Counted from the first letter of the stretch, positions 53,219-62,743 are shown. The stretch is DNA of 64,000 nt from Candidatus Centipeda massiliensis (GCF_900290285.1 NZ_LT985754.1:779364-843363), one strand, 5' to 3'. Notes: generated by a model from the sequence alone, not told the origin. Translations and numbers: made by a program.

Positions 53219-53812
53219 ATGGCAATCGATAGAGTACCAGTCTTAAAGCGCTGTCGTGCCCTCGGTCTCGAGCCGGCTACACTCGGCCGCTCGCGCCAGT
53301 CGACGCGTCAGCTCCGCCGTACGAACCGCAAGGTGTCCGAGTACGGACTTCAGCTCAAGGAAAAGCAGAAGGCAAAGTTCATCTACGGTGTCCTCGAGCG
53401 TCAGTTCCGCGGCTACTATGACAAGGCGAAGAAGATGTCGGGCGTCACGGGTGAAAACCTGCTGAGCCTTCTCGAGCGTCGTCTCGACAACGTCGTCTTC
53501 CGCCTCGGACTTGCCAACACGCGCCGTCAGGCACGTCAGCTCGTCCGCCACGGACATTTCACTGTGAACGGCAAGCGCGTTGACATCCCCTCCGCACTCG
53601 TTCGTGAGGGCGACGTGATCGAGGTCGCCGAGAAGAGCCGCGCGAGTGCGTTCTTCAAGGAGCTCAAGGAGAGCGGCAACGCTCTTTCCGCTCCCGCATG
53701 GCTGACCGCCGATCAGGCAAATCTGACGGGCACGGTCACGCGTTTCCCCCATCGTGAGGAAATCGACGTGCCGGTCAACGAACAGGCCATCGTCGAACTC
53801 TACTCCAAATAA
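53219..53812 (+). CDS. rpsD: 30S ribosomal protein S4
   Basis: A 197-residue S4 ([20 protein letters not shown], the S4 RNA-binding domain [20 protein letters not shown] and [20 protein letters not shown]). No zinc-binding cysteine cluster at the N-terminus. In other bacteria S4 controls the alpha operon. Confidence 0.97.
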   Translation: MAIDRVPVLKRCRALGLEPATLGRSRQSTRQLRRTNRKVSEYGLQLKEKQKAKFIYGVLERQFRGYYDKAKKMSGVTGENLLSLLERRLDNVVFRLGLANTRRQARQLVRHGHFTVNGKRVDIPSALVREGDVIEVAEKSRASAFFKELKESGNALSAPAWLTADQANLTGTVTRFPHREEIDVPVNEQAIVELYSK

Positions 53813-53862
53813 TGAATGCAAATGTGTCTGCATTACGCGTTTATTATGGAGGAGGCACATAG

Positions 53863-54822
53863 ATGACAGATATCGAGAAACCGAAAATCGAGATCGCAGA
53901 GATCAGCGAGGACGGATGCTACGGGCGTTTCGTCTGCGAGCCGCTCGAACCGGGATATGGTACGACGTTCGGCAACAGTCTGCGGCGCATGCTGCTCTCG
54001 TCCCTCGATGGAGCGGCAGTCACCTCCATCCAGATCGACGGCGTCCTCCACGAGTTCTCTACGATCCCGGGTGTACGGGATGATGTGACGAGCATCGTGC
54101 TTGCCTTGAAGCAGCTCTGCATCCGTATGCAGGGCACGGAGCCGCATACGATCCGCATTGAGGCGACCGGGGAGCGTGAGGTCACCGCAGCCGACATCGA
54201 ATGCGGCAGCGACATCGAGATCCTGAACCCCGATCTTCACATTGCAACGCTGAATGCGACAGGGAAACTCAAGATCGAGATGACCGTCGAGCGTGGGCGC
54301 GGCTATGTACCGGCGGACAAGAACAAGAAGGCGGACGACTCCATCGGGGTCATCCCCATCGACTCCATCTTCTCCCCCGTGCAGCGCGTCAACTACACGG
54401 TCGAGGACACGCGTGTCGGCAACGTCACCGACTACGACCGCCTCATCCTCGACGTGTGGACGAACGGTTCCATCCGTCCGGAGGAAGCCGTGAGCAAGGC
54501 GGCTGCGATCCTCGTCATGCACCTGCGCCTGTTTCAGAACATGGACGGCACAGTCATTGAAGAGGAGGAGGAGGTTCCGAACTTCCCGCCCGAGGAGATC
54601 GACGACAGTGCAAAGGTGCTGGAGATGACCATTGACGATCTGGATCTTTCCGTCCGTTCCTTCAACTGCCTCAAGCGCGCCGGCATCAACACCGTTGCCG
54701 ATCTCGCGCAGAAGACTGAGGACGACATGATGAAGGTGCGCAATCTCGGACGCAAGTCTCTGGATGAAGTGAAGAAAAAACTTGAGGAGCTTGGACTCTC
54801 CTTGAGACAGGAAAACGAATAA
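53863..54822 (+). CDS. rpoA: RNA polymerase alpha subunit
   Basis: A 319-residue subunit. The N-terminal dimerisation domain has [20 protein letters not shown]; the C-terminal DNA/activator-binding domain has [20 protein letters not shown] and [20 protein letters not shown]. Start ATG after GGAGGAGG. Beta and beta' genes are not in this window. Confidence 0.98.
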   Translation: MTDIEKPKIEIAEISEDGCYGRFVCEPLEPGYGTTFGNSLRRMLLSSLDGAAVTSIQIDGVLHEFSTIPGVRDDVTSIVLALKQLCIRMQGTEPHTIRIEATGEREVTAADIECGSDIEILNPDLHIATLNATGKLKIEMTVERGRGYVPADKNKKADDSIGVIPIDSIFSPVQRVNYTVEDTRVGNVTDYDRLILDVWTNGSIRPEEAVSKAAAILVMHLRLFQNMDGTVIEEEEEVPNFPPEEIDDSAKVLEMTIDDLDLSVRSFNCLKRAGINTVADLAQKTEDDMMKVRNLGRKSLDEVKKKLEELGLSLRQENE

Positions 54823-54841
54823 CGATAGGAGTGGGAAACAC

Positions 54842-55174
54842 ATGAGAAAGCTCGGACGCAATTCCGCGGCCCGCAAGGCTCTCCTCAGGAGCATCCTCAC
54901 ATCCTTCTTCAAGTATGGACGCATTGAGACGACCGAGGCAAAGGCAAAGGAGCTCCGCTCCCTCGCCGATGGTCTCATCACGCTTGCCAAGCGCGGCGAT
55001 CTCAGTGCACGTCGTCAGGCTATCGCAGCACTGGCAGAAGAGGATGTTGTGCGCAAGCTCTTCGGCGAAATCGCAGAGAAATACACAGATCGTAAGAGCG
55101 GCTACACCCGCATCTTGAAGCTCGGTCCCCGTCGCGGCGACGCTGCTCCGATGGCAATCATCGAGCTCGTGTAA
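54842..55174 (+). CDS. rplQ: 50S ribosomal protein L17
   Basis: A 110-residue L17 ([60 protein letters not shown]). It lacks the usual HRKLGR histidine-arginine start by a few residues but is otherwise standard. Last gene of the superoperon; a terminator follows. Confidence 0.97.
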   Translation: MRKLGRNSAARKALLRSILTSFFKYGRIETTEAKAKELRSLADGLITLAKRGDLSARRQAIAALAEEDVVRKLFGEIAEKYTDRKSGYTRILKLGPRRGDAAPMAIIELV

Positions 55175-55185
55175 GTGGCATCGTG

Positions 55186-55221
55186 AAAAAACTCCCGGAA
55201 CGAAAGTTTCGGGAGTTTTTT
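55186..55221 (+). terminator. terminator of the ribosomal superoperon
   Basis: Stem AAAAAACTCCCGGAA / TTTCGGGAGTTTTTT with loop CGAAAG. Confidence 0.92.
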
Positions 55222-55222
55222 G

Positions 55223-55252
55223 TTGCATTCTTCATTGCTTTGTATTTATAAT
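55223..55252 (+). promoter_or_regulatory. promoter of the second Rpn gene
   Basis: TTGCAT at 55223-55228, an 18-base spacer and TATAAT at 55247-55252, directly behind the superoperon terminator. Confidence 0.6.
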
Positions 55253-55290
55253 AATAACAGCTAGATAGTGCTGTGATAGGGGGTGATTTT

Positions 55291-56172
55291 ATGCGTACGA
55301 GAGATTTTAACGCACTCAATGACCTCTTATTCAAGTTTGTCTTTGGGCATGAGGAGCGTAAGGCAGTCACACTTTCCTTTATCAATGCGACGCTTCAGCT
55401 GGAGGGAACAAATGCGTTTACTGATCTGCACTTTGCCGATCGTGCGCTTGAGGCGGAGGAAGCCGAGGGAAAGAATTCGGTGCTTGATCTGCTCTGCATT
55501 ACGAATGATGGAACGCAGGTCAATATCGAGGTACAGATACAGAACCAGCACAATATGGCACAGCGCAGCCTCTACTATTGGGCAAAGCTCTATCAATCAT
55601 CCCTGCGAAAGAGTAAGGACTACAATGCACTAAGAAGAACTGTGGCAATCAACTTGCTTGCATATCGCTTTTTGCCGCAGGAAGGGTTTCATAATGTATA
55701 CAGCCTCTATGATTCGGCAAAGTCACATCGTCTGACGGACGATATTGAACTGCATTTTTTGGAGCTGCCGAAGGTGCGGCGACAGGATCTGCGCAGCATG
55801 CGCCGGCTTGACAAGTGGATGGCGTTTATGAACAACAAGCTGAGTGATACGGAAATGGAGGAACTTGCGATGAGTGAAGCGGCAATCGGAACGGCATGGG
55901 ACGCGATTGATGAATATTTACAGGATATGAGTCAGCGCCGGAAATATGAAGCGCGGGAAAAGTATGAGCGGGACTACATGACAAATATGCGCGGTTCACG
56001 GGAGGAAGGTTGGAAGGAGGGACGTAAAGAAGGTCTTCGTCTTGGCGCACAGCGTACTGCACTTAATCTTTTGCGTATGAATCTGCCGATGGAAACCGTT
56101 GTTACAGCCTCGGAGCTTTCAGAGGAGGACGTACGAGCACTTGCGCAGGAGCATGGAATAGCGGTTTCGTAA
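55291..56172 (+). CDS. Rpn family PD-(D/E)XK nuclease / putative transposase
   Basis: A 293-residue protein. The N-terminal NALNDLLFKFVFGHEERK is typical of the family; SVLDLLCITNDGTQVNIEVQ supplies the D and ExQ of the PD-(D/E)XK fold, followed by RSLYYWAKLYQSSL. The middle HFLELPKV and the charged tail (REEGWKEGRKEGLRLGAQR) are also typical. It is of a different subgroup from the copy at 13445. ATG at 55291 follows AGGGGGTG; GTG at 55273 is less likely. It has its own promoter and shares a terminator with rqcH. Function in the cell is unproven. Confidence 0.9.
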   Translation: MRTRDFNALNDLLFKFVFGHEERKAVTLSFINATLQLEGTNAFTDLHFADRALEAEEAEGKNSVLDLLCITNDGTQVNIEVQIQNQHNMAQRSLYYWAKLYQSSLRKSKDYNALRRTVAINLLAYRFLPQEGFHNVYSLYDSAKSHRLTDDIELHFLELPKVRRQDLRSMRRLDKWMAFMNNKLSDTEMEELAMSEAAIGTAWDAIDEYLQDMSQRRKYEAREKYERDYMTNMRGSREEGWKEGRKEGLRLGAQRTALNLLRMNLPMETVVTASELSEEDVRALAQEHGIAVS

Positions 56173-56188
56173 TTCATACCACGCAAAG

Positions 56189-56232
56189 AAGGCTGTCTTA
56201 GGGAATTCGGGACGTTCCTAAGACAGCCTTTT
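56189..56232. terminator. bidirectional terminator between the Rpn gene and rqcH
   Basis: Stem AAGGCTGTCTTAGG / CCTAAGACAGCCTT with A and T runs on the two sides. It ends 11 bases before the rqcH stop codon. Confidence 0.9.
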
Positions 56233-56242
56233 GTTGTGCAGA

Positions 56243-58000
56243 TTATCCCACAGTCGGATCTTGTGCGAGAATCGGCGCAAGCACCTCCTCGTCCTCGGTG
56301 ACGAACAGTGTTTTCTCGTTGATGAACCGGACGAAGCCGGGGACGGCGCCCGAGGGTTTCTTGACGAAGCGGGCAGCGGTGTAGTCGACGGGGACGTTTG
56401 ATGAGCCGCGTGCCTTGCTGAAGTGCGCGGCAATCTGCGCGGCGAGGTGGAGGGACGCCTCTGTCGGCGCATCTCCGTTCGTGCGAAGAATGACGTGCGA
56501 GCCGGGGATGTCGCGGACGTGCAGCCATACGTCCGTGGGGGCGGCAGTCTTAAATGTAAGTACGTCGTTTTGTGCGTTATTTTTGCCGACGAGAATGAGG
56601 CTGCCATCGGGAGCGGTGAAGGAGAACGGACGCGCACGGCGATCCTTGCTGCGCTTCGGAAGTTTCTCGTGCAAATAGCCGGAGGTAATCAGCTCGTCCT
56701 GAATCTCTGCAATCTCGGCGAGACGCGTGGAGGAGTCGAGCGATGCCTCGATGCTCTCAAGGTGGCGGATGTTTGCCATGCAGTGTTCCTGCTGAACGGC
56801 GAGGAGCTGTTGAGCGCGCTTCAGCTTGTCGTACTTCTTGTAGTACGCCTGCATATTTGCGACGATGCCGATGCGGCGGTCAAGAGGGATCGTAAGTGTC
56901 TCACCGTGCTCGCTGTAGATGTTCGGGACGGTGATTTCATCGTCGGCATGGTCGCTGTACTGATACTGATAGGTCATCAGGTTGTCGGCATAGATTTTCT
57001 GCTCCTCAGCATTCTCAGCCGCTGCAATCTCCGCGCCGAGCTTGTCGTATTTCTCCCGCGCGCGCGTGAGCTCCGTGCGCACGAGTCGACGGAAGCGTTC
57101 ACGGTCGGGAATGACGTAGCTGCCAAGACGACGATCCGCGTCGATCATCAATGCACTGAGAGTGGGATAGGAGAGGCGCTGGGTATTGGGCAGTTCGCTG
57201 AGGGGGAATGCCGCCATCGCCGTAACCTTGCCGCTCTCGTCCAAACGCAGGGAGGGTGCAGGCTCTTTCATCCACGCGCGCAGCTCGCTGAGGGCATGGG
57301 AAATCTCGGCAAAGTCCGCTGTGTCCAGTTCGGAGACGAGGATGTTCGGCGCAAGACCTGCGAGAAAGCAGATCTCCTTTGCTGAGACGGGGCCGAAACC
57401 AAGAATTGCGTTGATAAGTGCTTGAAAGAGTTTGCTGTCCGTGTCTGACTGTATGCGTGTGATAATATCGTCAATATTCGCCGCAAAGAGGTCATATTTG
57501 TCCTGCACGGGCGGGAGTGTGTAGGGAATTCCTTTGAACACGGTGCGCACGCGGCTCGTATTCTCGCCGATGCGGCGCAGTGCCTCGGTGATGATGCCGT
57601 CCTCGTGGAGGATGATGTTGCTGTATTTGCCAATGAGCTCAAGGGTGAGCGTGCGCGTCGTGATGCGTCCGCCGCCCGCGATTACGTCGATGTCGAGGTG
57701 GATAATGCGGTCGCGCCCCTCCTGTCGCACGGCGGCAATGCGCCCCGTTTCGAGCTGTTTCCTGAGGAGCATGACGAAGGTTGGCGGTTCGGCAGGATTC
57801 TCGGGTGCATTCTCGATGAGATGTGCGGACGGGTTGCTTGCGTTGGTGTTGATGTAGAGGAGCAGATTTTTCCCCGGCTGACGTACGGAGAGAACAATGG
57901 ACTGCTTATTCGGCTGGTTGATTTTGTCGATGCGCCCGCCCGTGAGTGCGTCTGCGAGTTCACGGGCAAGGGCGGACATGGAGAAGCCGTCAAGGCTCAT
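56243..58000 (-). CDS. rqcH: RqcH / NFACT-family ribosome quality control protein
   Basis: A 585-residue protein, formerly called fibronectin-binding protein. RqcH binds stalled 50S subunits and adds alanine tails to trapped peptides. Order: NFACT-N (MSLDGFSMSALARELADALT, GRIDKINQPNKQSIVLSVR), helix-hairpin-helix region (ILGFGPVSAKEICFLAGL), a coiled coil at about 360-440, and NFACT-R (VGKNNAQNDVLTFKTAAPTD, DVWLHVRDIPGSHVILR). ATG at 58000 is chosen because the 47-codon frame upstream reads through a GC-rich repeat and is not conserved. Confidence 0.93.
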   Translation of the reverse strand: MSLDGFSMSALARELADALTGGRIDKINQPNKQSIVLSVRQPGKNLLLYINTNASNPSAHLIENAPENPAEPPTFVMLLRKQLETGRIAAVRQEGRDRIIHLDIDVIAGGGRITTRTLTLELIGKYSNIILHEDGIITEALRRIGENTSRVRTVFKGIPYTLPPVQDKYDLFAANIDDIITRIQSDTDSKLFQALINAILGFGPVSAKEICFLAGLAPNILVSELDTADFAEISHALSELRAWMKEPAPSLRLDESGKVTAMAAFPLSELPNTQRLSYPTLSALMIDADRRLGSYVIPDRERFRRLVRTELTRAREKYDKLGAEIAAAENAEEQKIYADNLMTYQYQYSDHADDEITVPNIYSEHGETLTIPLDRRIGIVANMQAYYKKYDKLKRAQQLLAVQQEHCMANIRHLESIEASLDSSTRLAEIAEIQDELITSGYLHEKLPKRSKDRRARPFSFTAPDGSLILVGKNNAQNDVLTFKTAAPTDVWLHVRDIPGSHVILRTNGDAPTEASLHLAAQIAAHFSKARGSSNVPVDYTAARFVKKPSGAVPGFVRFINEKTLFVTEDEEVLAPILAQDPTVG

Positions 58001-58044
58001 GGTATCACTTCTTTCTGATAAGGAGTTGTTCTTCGTGTTGTCAA

Positions 58045-58180
58045 GACGCCGAAGAGCCCCTTCCACCGCTTCGCGGTCCCCCTCCCCCGTTTCGACGGGG
58101 GAGGCTTTGAGATTACGGCATATTAGCTTCCCCCGTCGCAACGGGGGAAGTGGCGAACGTAGTGAGCCGATAGGGGCGCT
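58045..58180. repeat. GC-rich palindromic repeat, family 2, copy 1
   Basis: Contains the hairpins CCGCTTCGCGG, CTCCCCCGTTTCGACGGGGGAG and CTTCCCCCGTCGCAACGGGGGAAG-like arms, the whole block being bounded by GCCCC and GGGGC. The left part, GCCCCTTCCACC to GGTCCCCCT, recurs at 62374-62427. It fills most of the gap between rqcH and dapF. Confidence 0.75.
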
Positions 58181-58239
58181 CGTGGAACATACTCTTAAAA
58201 ATTATACACATCAACAGCATAATAGGCAAGCGTTGTGCC

Positions 58240-58268
58240 TTGCACGTGTGGGGATTTCATAGTACAAT
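58240..58268 (+). promoter_or_regulatory. promoter of dapF and following genes
   Basis: TTGCAC at 58240-58245, 17-base spacer, TACAAT at 58263-58268, 24 bases before the dapF start. Confidence 0.68.
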
Positions 58269-58292
58269 ACGTGCAGCAAGGCGGTGTAATAG

Positions 58293-59132
58293 ATGAAGTT
58301 TACAAAGTGGCAGGGCTGCGGCAACGATTTTGTGGTCGTGGACTTCCTTGATAAAGAGCCGATGGACTTTGCTGCGCTCGCGGTGAAGATGTGTGATCGG
58401 CATTTCGGCATCGGTGCAGACGGTCTGATGGTGGTCTGCCCCTCGGAGAAGGCGGATGTGCGGATGCGCGAGTTCAATCCGGACGGAACGGAGCCGGAGA
58501 TGTGCGGAAACGGCATCCGCTGTTTCGCGCGATATCTCTATGACTATGGGCGCATGAAAACACGGCAGTTTACGATTGAGACACTGGCGGGCACGATGGT
58601 TCCGCGCATTATCACACAGGACGACGTTGTGACGGCGGTCGAGGTGGATATGGGCGTGCCCGTGCTTGAAGGAGATAAAATACCCGTAGCGGGGTTCGGC
58701 GCGGAACGTGTTGTCGCACAGCCGCTCATGGTGGACGGTACGGAGTACAAGATGACCTGCGTCTCGATGGGCAATCCCCATTGCGTAATCTTTGTGGACG
58801 ACGCAGAGGGCTTCTCTCTTTCGGAACTGGGGGCGCAGTTCGAGAATTATCCTGCATTTCCGCGCAAGATCAATACGGAGTTCGTCGAGGTGAAGAGCCG
58901 CACGCATGCGCGTATGCGCGTCTGGGAGCGCGGCGCGGGCATCACGCTTGCCTGCGGCACGGGGACGTGTGCGACGCTGACGGCGGGCGTACTGAACGAT
59001 GTGCTTGACCGTGCGGCGGACATCGAGGTCGACGGCGGAATCATTCACGTGGAGTGGCGTGCGGACGGGCATATCCTTATGACGGGACCTGCCGAGCCGG
59101 TCTTTACGGGCGTATGGCAGGGCACGCTATGA
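58293..59132 (+). CDS. dapF: diaminopimelate epimerase
   Basis: A 279-residue enzyme converting LL- to meso-diaminopimelate for peptidoglycan and lysine. The two catalytic cysteines are in PEMCGNGIRCFARY and ITLACGTGTCATL. The N-terminus FTKWQGCGNDFVVVDF and GNPHCVIFVDD are also typical. Its stop overlaps the next start in ATGA. Confidence 0.97.
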   Translation: MKFTKWQGCGNDFVVVDFLDKEPMDFAALAVKMCDRHFGIGADGLMVVCPSEKADVRMREFNPDGTEPEMCGNGIRCFARYLYDYGRMKTRQFTIETLAGTMVPRIITQDDVVTAVEVDMGVPVLEGDKIPVAGFGAERVVAQPLMVDGTEYKMTCVSMGNPHCVIFVDDAEGFSLSELGAQFENYPAFPRKINTEFVEVKSRTHARMRVWERGAGITLACGTGTCATLTAGVLNDVLDRAADIEVDGGIIHVEWRADGHILMTGPAEPVFTGVWQGTL

Positions 59133-60010
59133 GTGCGCCGCGCAGGAGCATGACGGGCTACGGTGCGGGGACGGCGGAGACGGCGGACTACCGTGTGACG
59201 GTCGAGATCAAGGCGGTCAATCAGCGATTCCTTGAGATTGCACCGCATATTCCGCGCGCGTTCGGCGCGTGGGAGAATGATCTGCGCGAGGCAATCCGTA
59301 CACGTGTTGCCCGCGGCAAACTCGATGTCTATGTCAACTTCGAGGATCGCAGCGAAAAGCAGTACGATGTCCATGTCAACGAGGGGCTGGCACGCGCGTA
59401 CTACGCGGCACTCGGCAAGGTCGCCCACGCGGTGGATGCGCCGCTGAATGACGGTGTGCGGATGATAGCGGAGTATGAGGGCGTGATCTCCGTGAGCGAG
59501 CAGACGGACATCACAGGCGCACGTGCGGTGTTTCTGGATGCTGTCGCACAGGCACTCGCGGCGCTCGACGCGATGCGGTTTGCCGAGGGGGCACATATCG
59601 CACGCGACTTTGAGAAGCGGCTTGCACGTCTTGAGCAGCAGCGTGCACAGGTGAAGGAGCTCGCCCCGCAGATTGTGGCGGACTACCGTACACATCTCGC
59701 TGAGGTGCTTGCGGAGTTCAAGGAGGTCACGCCCGACGAGACACGCCTTGTGCAGGAGGCGGCACTGTATGCCGACCGTGTGAACATCACGGAGGAACTC
59801 GTGCGGCTCGCGAGCCATTTCGCCCAGTTTCGTGCGATCCTCGCCGAGGAGGAGCCGGTCGGGCGGCGGCTCGACTTCCTCCTGCAGGAGATCAACCGTG
59901 AGACGAATACGATTGGATCGAAGGTGAGCAACGCCACCGCACAGCAGATTGTTGTTGCGATGAAGAACGAGGTCGAGAAGCTGCGCGAGCAGGTACAGAA
60001 TTTGGAGTGA
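59129..60010 (+). CDS. YicC/YloC family endoribonuclease
   Basis: A 293-residue protein. The N-terminus RSMTGYGAGTAE and EIKAVNQRFLEIAPHIPRAF and the C-terminal RRLDFLLQEINRETNTIGSK with MKNEVEKLREQVQN are family signatures. Members degrade some RNAs, as shown for E. coli YicC. The start at 59129 overlaps the dapF stop; a longer frame from 59054 lies within dapF and is rejected. The order yicC-remA-gmk-rpoZ-coaBC is a known Firmicute cluster. Confidence 0.92.
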   Translation: MSAPRRSMTGYGAGTAETADYRVTVEIKAVNQRFLEIAPHIPRAFGAWENDLREAIRTRVARGKLDVYVNFEDRSEKQYDVHVNEGLARAYYAALGKVAHAVDAPLNDGVRMIAEYEGVISVSEQTDITGARAVFLDAVAQALAALDAMRFAEGAHIARDFEKRLARLEQQRAQVKELAPQIVADYRTHLAEVLAEFKEVTPDETRLVQEAALYADRVNITEELVRLASHFAQFRAILAEEEPVGRRLDFLLQEINRETNTIGSKVSNATAQQIVVAMKNEVEKLREQVQNLE

Positions 60011-60013
60011 CGC

Positions 60014-60262
60014 ATGGAGACTGTGAGTATCGGATTCGGCGATATTGTCCTCGCGGGGCGCATGGTCGCCATCGTTGCACCGACCTCCATGTCGGTGAAG
60101 CGTATGGTGCAGGATGCGCGGGACACGGGACGACTCATCGACGCGACGTACAAGCGGCGGACGCGCGCTGTCATTATCCTCGACAGCGGGCACATCGTCC
60201 TATCGGCGCTCCAGCCGGAAACGATTGCAGGGCGCATGACGACAAAGGAGGCGGCAGAGTGA
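60014..60262 (+). CDS. remA: RemA-like regulator (DUF370)
   Basis: An 82-residue protein ([60 protein letters not shown]). RemA of Bacillus binds DNA and activates biofilm matrix genes; the homologue here lies in the same place, before gmk. Target genes in this organism are unknown. Confidence 0.92.
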   Translation: METVSIGFGDIVLAGRMVAIVAPTSMSVKRMVQDARDTGRLIDATYKRRTRAVIILDSGHIVLSALQPETIAGRMTTKEAAE

Positions 60263-60852
60263 AAAAGGGACTTCTCATTGTGATCTCGGGGGCATCCGGC
60301 ACGGGCAAGGGAACGGTCTGCAAGGAGCTGCTCGCACGCGAACAAGGGCTCGCTTACTCTGTCTCTGCGACTTCGCGCGCACCGCGTGAGGGCGAACAGG
60401 ACGGACGTGAGTATTACTTCCGCACGCGTGAGGAGTTTGAGGCGATGATCGCTGCGGGGGCGTTTCTTGAGTATGCGGATGTGTACGGCAACTACTACGG
60501 CACGCCGCTCGCTCCGATTGAGAAACGGCGTGCAGCGGGCGAGGACATCCTCTTGGAGATCGACACGCAGGGGGCACTGAACGTGATGGAGCGATGCCCC
60601 GACGGGACGTTCATCTTCCTCCTGCCGCCGTCACTTGAAGAATTACAGCGCCGTATCACGGGGCGCGGGACGGAGTCGGAGGAGAGCCTTGCGCGGCGCC
60701 TTGCGGCGGCACGCGATGAGATTCGGCTCGGAAGGCGTTACCGCTACGCCGTGCTCAACGATACGGTCGAGGCGGCGACGGATCGGATTCAGACGATCCT
60801 TGCGGCGGAGCGTCTGCGTGCGGATATGGACCCGACGCAGTTTGACATTTGA
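60259..60852 (+). CDS. gmk: guanylate kinase
   Basis: A 197-residue GMP kinase. P-loop [20 protein letters not shown] site [19 protein letters not shown], and DIDTQG-type [10 protein letters not shown]. Start is GTG at 60259 overlapping the remA stop in GTGA; the longer frame from 60007 runs through remA and is rejected. Confidence 0.95.
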   Translation: MKKGLLIVISGASGTGKGTVCKELLAREQGLAYSVSATSRAPREGEQDGREYYFRTREEFEAMIAAGAFLEYADVYGNYYGTPLAPIEKRRAAGEDILLEIDTQGALNVMERCPDGTFIFLLPPSLEELQRRITGRGTESEESLARRLAAARDEIRLGRRYRYAVLNDTVEAATDRIQTILAAERLRADMDPTQFDI

Positions 60853-60937
60853 AGCCTTACGATGCACGCTCCACTAGGGTTCGCTTAGGAGCATTGCACC
60901 GTATCCTACAGCATATAGAAAGTAGAGAGGTACAGCA

Positions 60938-61168
60938 ATGAAGACGAATGTGGAAATCGGGATGGTGAATCCCTCGACGGATGAGCTGCTGACGAAGGTG
61001 GACAGCCGCTACGGCGTGGTGGTGCTTGCCGCGAAGCGGGCACGCCAGCTGCTCGAGGGCGATCCCGTGAAGTCCGAGCGCGCGCGTTCAACGAAGAACG
61101 TCACGAATGCGTTTGAGGAGATCGCCGAGGGCAAGATCAGCTATGACCTCTGCACAGAGAGCGTCTGA
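60938..61168 (+). CDS. rpoZ: RNA polymerase omega subunit
   Basis: A 76-residue omega ([49 protein letters not shown]). Position after gmk is standard. An 85-base gap with no clear signal precedes it apart from AGAGAGG before the ATG. Confidence 0.92.
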   Translation: MKTNVEIGMVNPSTDELLTKVDSRYGVVVLAAKRARQLLEGDPVKSERARSTKNVTNAFEEIAEGKISYDLCTESV

Positions 61169-61169
61169 C

Positions 61170-62459
61170 GTGGGCGCACTCGCAGGGCGGCGCATTGTCC
61201 TCGGCGTGACGGGCGGCATTGCCGCATACAAGGCGGTCGAGGTCGCAAGTCGGCTGAAGAAAGCGGGCGCAGATGTGCGCGTCATCATGACGCGGGCAGC
61301 GACCTCCTTTGTCACGCCGCTCACGTTCCGCGAGATCACGGGACAGCCCGTCGCAGAGACGATGTGGGGGGAGCCGCATCACCACGTTGAGCACATCGCG
61401 CTCGCGGAGTTCGCGGAGCTTTTTCTCGTCGCGCCCGCGACGGCGAACTTCATCGCAAAGGCGGCGGCGGGCATCGCCGATGATATGTTGACGACAAGCA
61501 TCCTTGCGACGCGAGCAGCACGCTATATCGCACCCGCAATGAATACGGGGATGTGGGAGAATCATGTCACGCAGGAGAATGTTGCGCGTCTTGCGTCGCG
61601 CGGCGTGCATATCATTCCGCCCGGTGTGGGACAGCTTGCCTGTGGTGCGACGGGGGCGGGACGCCTGCCCGAGCCGGCGGAGATCGTTGCCATCGTGGAA
61701 CGACACTTTTCTAACGAGCAGAGTCTTGCGGATCGGCGTATCCTCGTGACGGCGGCGGGGACGGAGGAGGCACTCGACCCCGTGCGTTTCCTCGGCAATC
61801 GCTCAACGGGGCGCATGGGCTTTGCGGTGGCTGCCGAGGCGGCACGGCGCGGGGCACAGGTCGTGCTCGTTGCGGGACCGACCCCGCTCGTCACACCTGT
61901 GGGCGTGCGGCGCGTGGATGTGCGGAGCGCACGCGATATGCACGCAGCAGTACTTGCAGAGTATGACAGTGTGGATGCGGTCATCAAGGCGGCGGCGGTC
62001 GCAGACTATCGTCCCGCAGAGATCGCCGCGCACAAGATCAAGAAGTCCGATGGGGAACTGACGCTCACGCTTACCCGTAACCCCGATATCCTCTATGAGC
62101 TTGGACAAAAAAAGAGACATCAGATCCTCGTGGGGTTTGCGGCGGAGACGCAGAACGTCGCGGAATACGCACGTGGGAAAGTTGCGAAGAAGAATCTCGA
62201 CTTTATCGTCGCGAACAACGTTGCGGAGAAGGATGCAGGCTTCGGTGTGCCGACAAATCATGTGCAGATTTTCTACGCAGACGGACGTGCCGAGGATCAC
62301 CCGCTTATGAAGAAATCGGAGCTTGCGGGCGTGATATTGGATCGGCTTGAGGATCTGTTGAAGAGTTCCCAAAAGCCTGCCCCGCTTGCGGGGAAGGGGG
62401 ACCATGCGCAGCATGGTGGAAGGGGCGAATCACGAAACTCGTGCGACGAAATATCTTAA
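61170..62459 (+). CDS. coaBC: bifunctional phosphopantothenoylcysteine decarboxylase / phosphopantothenate-cysteine ligase
   Basis: About 429 residues for two steps of coenzyme A synthesis. The flavin-dependent CoaC part has RIVLGVTGGIAAYKAVEVAS, the catalytic histidine in EPHHHVEHI, PAMNTGMWENH and the cysteine lid GQLACGATGAGRL. The CoaB part has ILVTAAGTEEALDPVRFLGN (normally GTxExID-like), AAVADYRP and the KIKK lysines. The last 26 residues or so (from KPAPLAGKG) are encoded by a GC-rich repeat and are not part of the family. GTG at 61170 is preferred; ATG at 61143 overlapping rpoZ is possible. priA, the frequent next gene, is missing. Confidence 0.92.
   Translation: MGALAGRRIVLGVTGGIAAYKAVEVASRLKKAGADVRVIMTRAATSFVTPLTFREITGQPVAETMWGEPHHHVEHIALAEFAELFLVAPATANFIAKAAAGIADDMLTTSILATRAARYIAPAMNTGMWENHVTQENVARLASRGVHIIPPGVGQLACGATGAGRLPEPAEIVAIVERHFSNEQSLADRRILVTAAGTEEALDPVRFLGNRSTGRMGFAVAAEAARRGAQVVLVAGPTPLVTPVGVRRVDVRSARDMHAAVLAEYDSVDAVIKAAAVADYRPAEIAAHKIKKSDGELTLTLTRNPDILYELGQKKRHQILVGFAAETQNVAEYARGKVAKKNLDFIVANNVAEKDAGFGVPTNHVQIFYADGRAEDHPLMKKSELAGVILDRLEDLLKSSQKPAPLAGKGDHAQHGGRGESRNSCDEIS
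62374..62427. repeat. GC-rich palindromic repeat, family 2, copy 2 (inside coaBC)
   Basis: Reads, on the minus strand, CGCCCCTTCCACCATGCTGC with GGTCCCCCTTCCCCGC, matching the block at 58055-58106 apart from the hairpin loops. The coaBC frame runs through it to a stop at 62459. Confidence 0.75.
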
Positions 62460-62478
62460 GAATCTGTGAAAATAGTCC

Positions 62479-62507
62479 TTGACAACGCGCCCCACATTCG
62501 TTACAAT
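62479..62507 (+). promoter_or_regulatory. metK promoter
   Basis: Consensus TTGACA at 62479-62484, 17-base spacer, TACAAT at 62502-62507, 21 bases before the riboswitch. Confidence 0.9.
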
Positions 62508-62528
62508 GCGAAACATAGAAGAGAATAT

Positions 62529-62634
62529 ACCTCATCCAGAGCAGTGGAGGGAATGGCCCGATGAAGCTGCGGCAACCATGGCGATTTTGCCAACGGTGCC
62601 AATTCCTTTAGGCAAAGCGCCTATGAGATGAGAG
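62529..62634 (+). promoter_or_regulatory. SAM-I riboswitch aptamer
   Basis: P1 pairs CTCATC (62531-62536) with GATGAG (62627-62632). Conserved core elements are CCAGAGCAGTGGAGGGA, TGGCCCGATGAAGC, GCGGCAACC and GGTGCCAATTCC, all in the order of the S-box class. SAM binding stabilises P1 and allows the terminator that follows, so metK is switched off when SAM is plentiful. Confidence 0.97.
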
Positions 62635-62644
62635 CGGCAGTTGC

Positions 62645-62677
62645 AGCCTCCCTTATCTTAGTAGGGGGGCTTTTCTT
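62645..62677 (+). terminator. riboswitch-controlled terminator
   Basis: Stem AGCCTCCC / GGGGGGCT with a loop of about 11 bases, followed by TTTTCTT. It is the expression platform of the SAM-I riboswitch. Confidence 0.9.
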
Positions 62678-62743
62678 ATGGGCGGTTCCCATAACGATGG
62701 AACGAGGTTTTCTGCAATTTTTACGAACCAAGGGAGGTTTCAA

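Noticed and set aside
58001-58141. Longer RqcH start at 58141 giving 47 extra residues.
   Set aside because: The extension reads through the GC-rich repeat, is not conserved in the family, and MSLDGFSM is the standard N-terminus.
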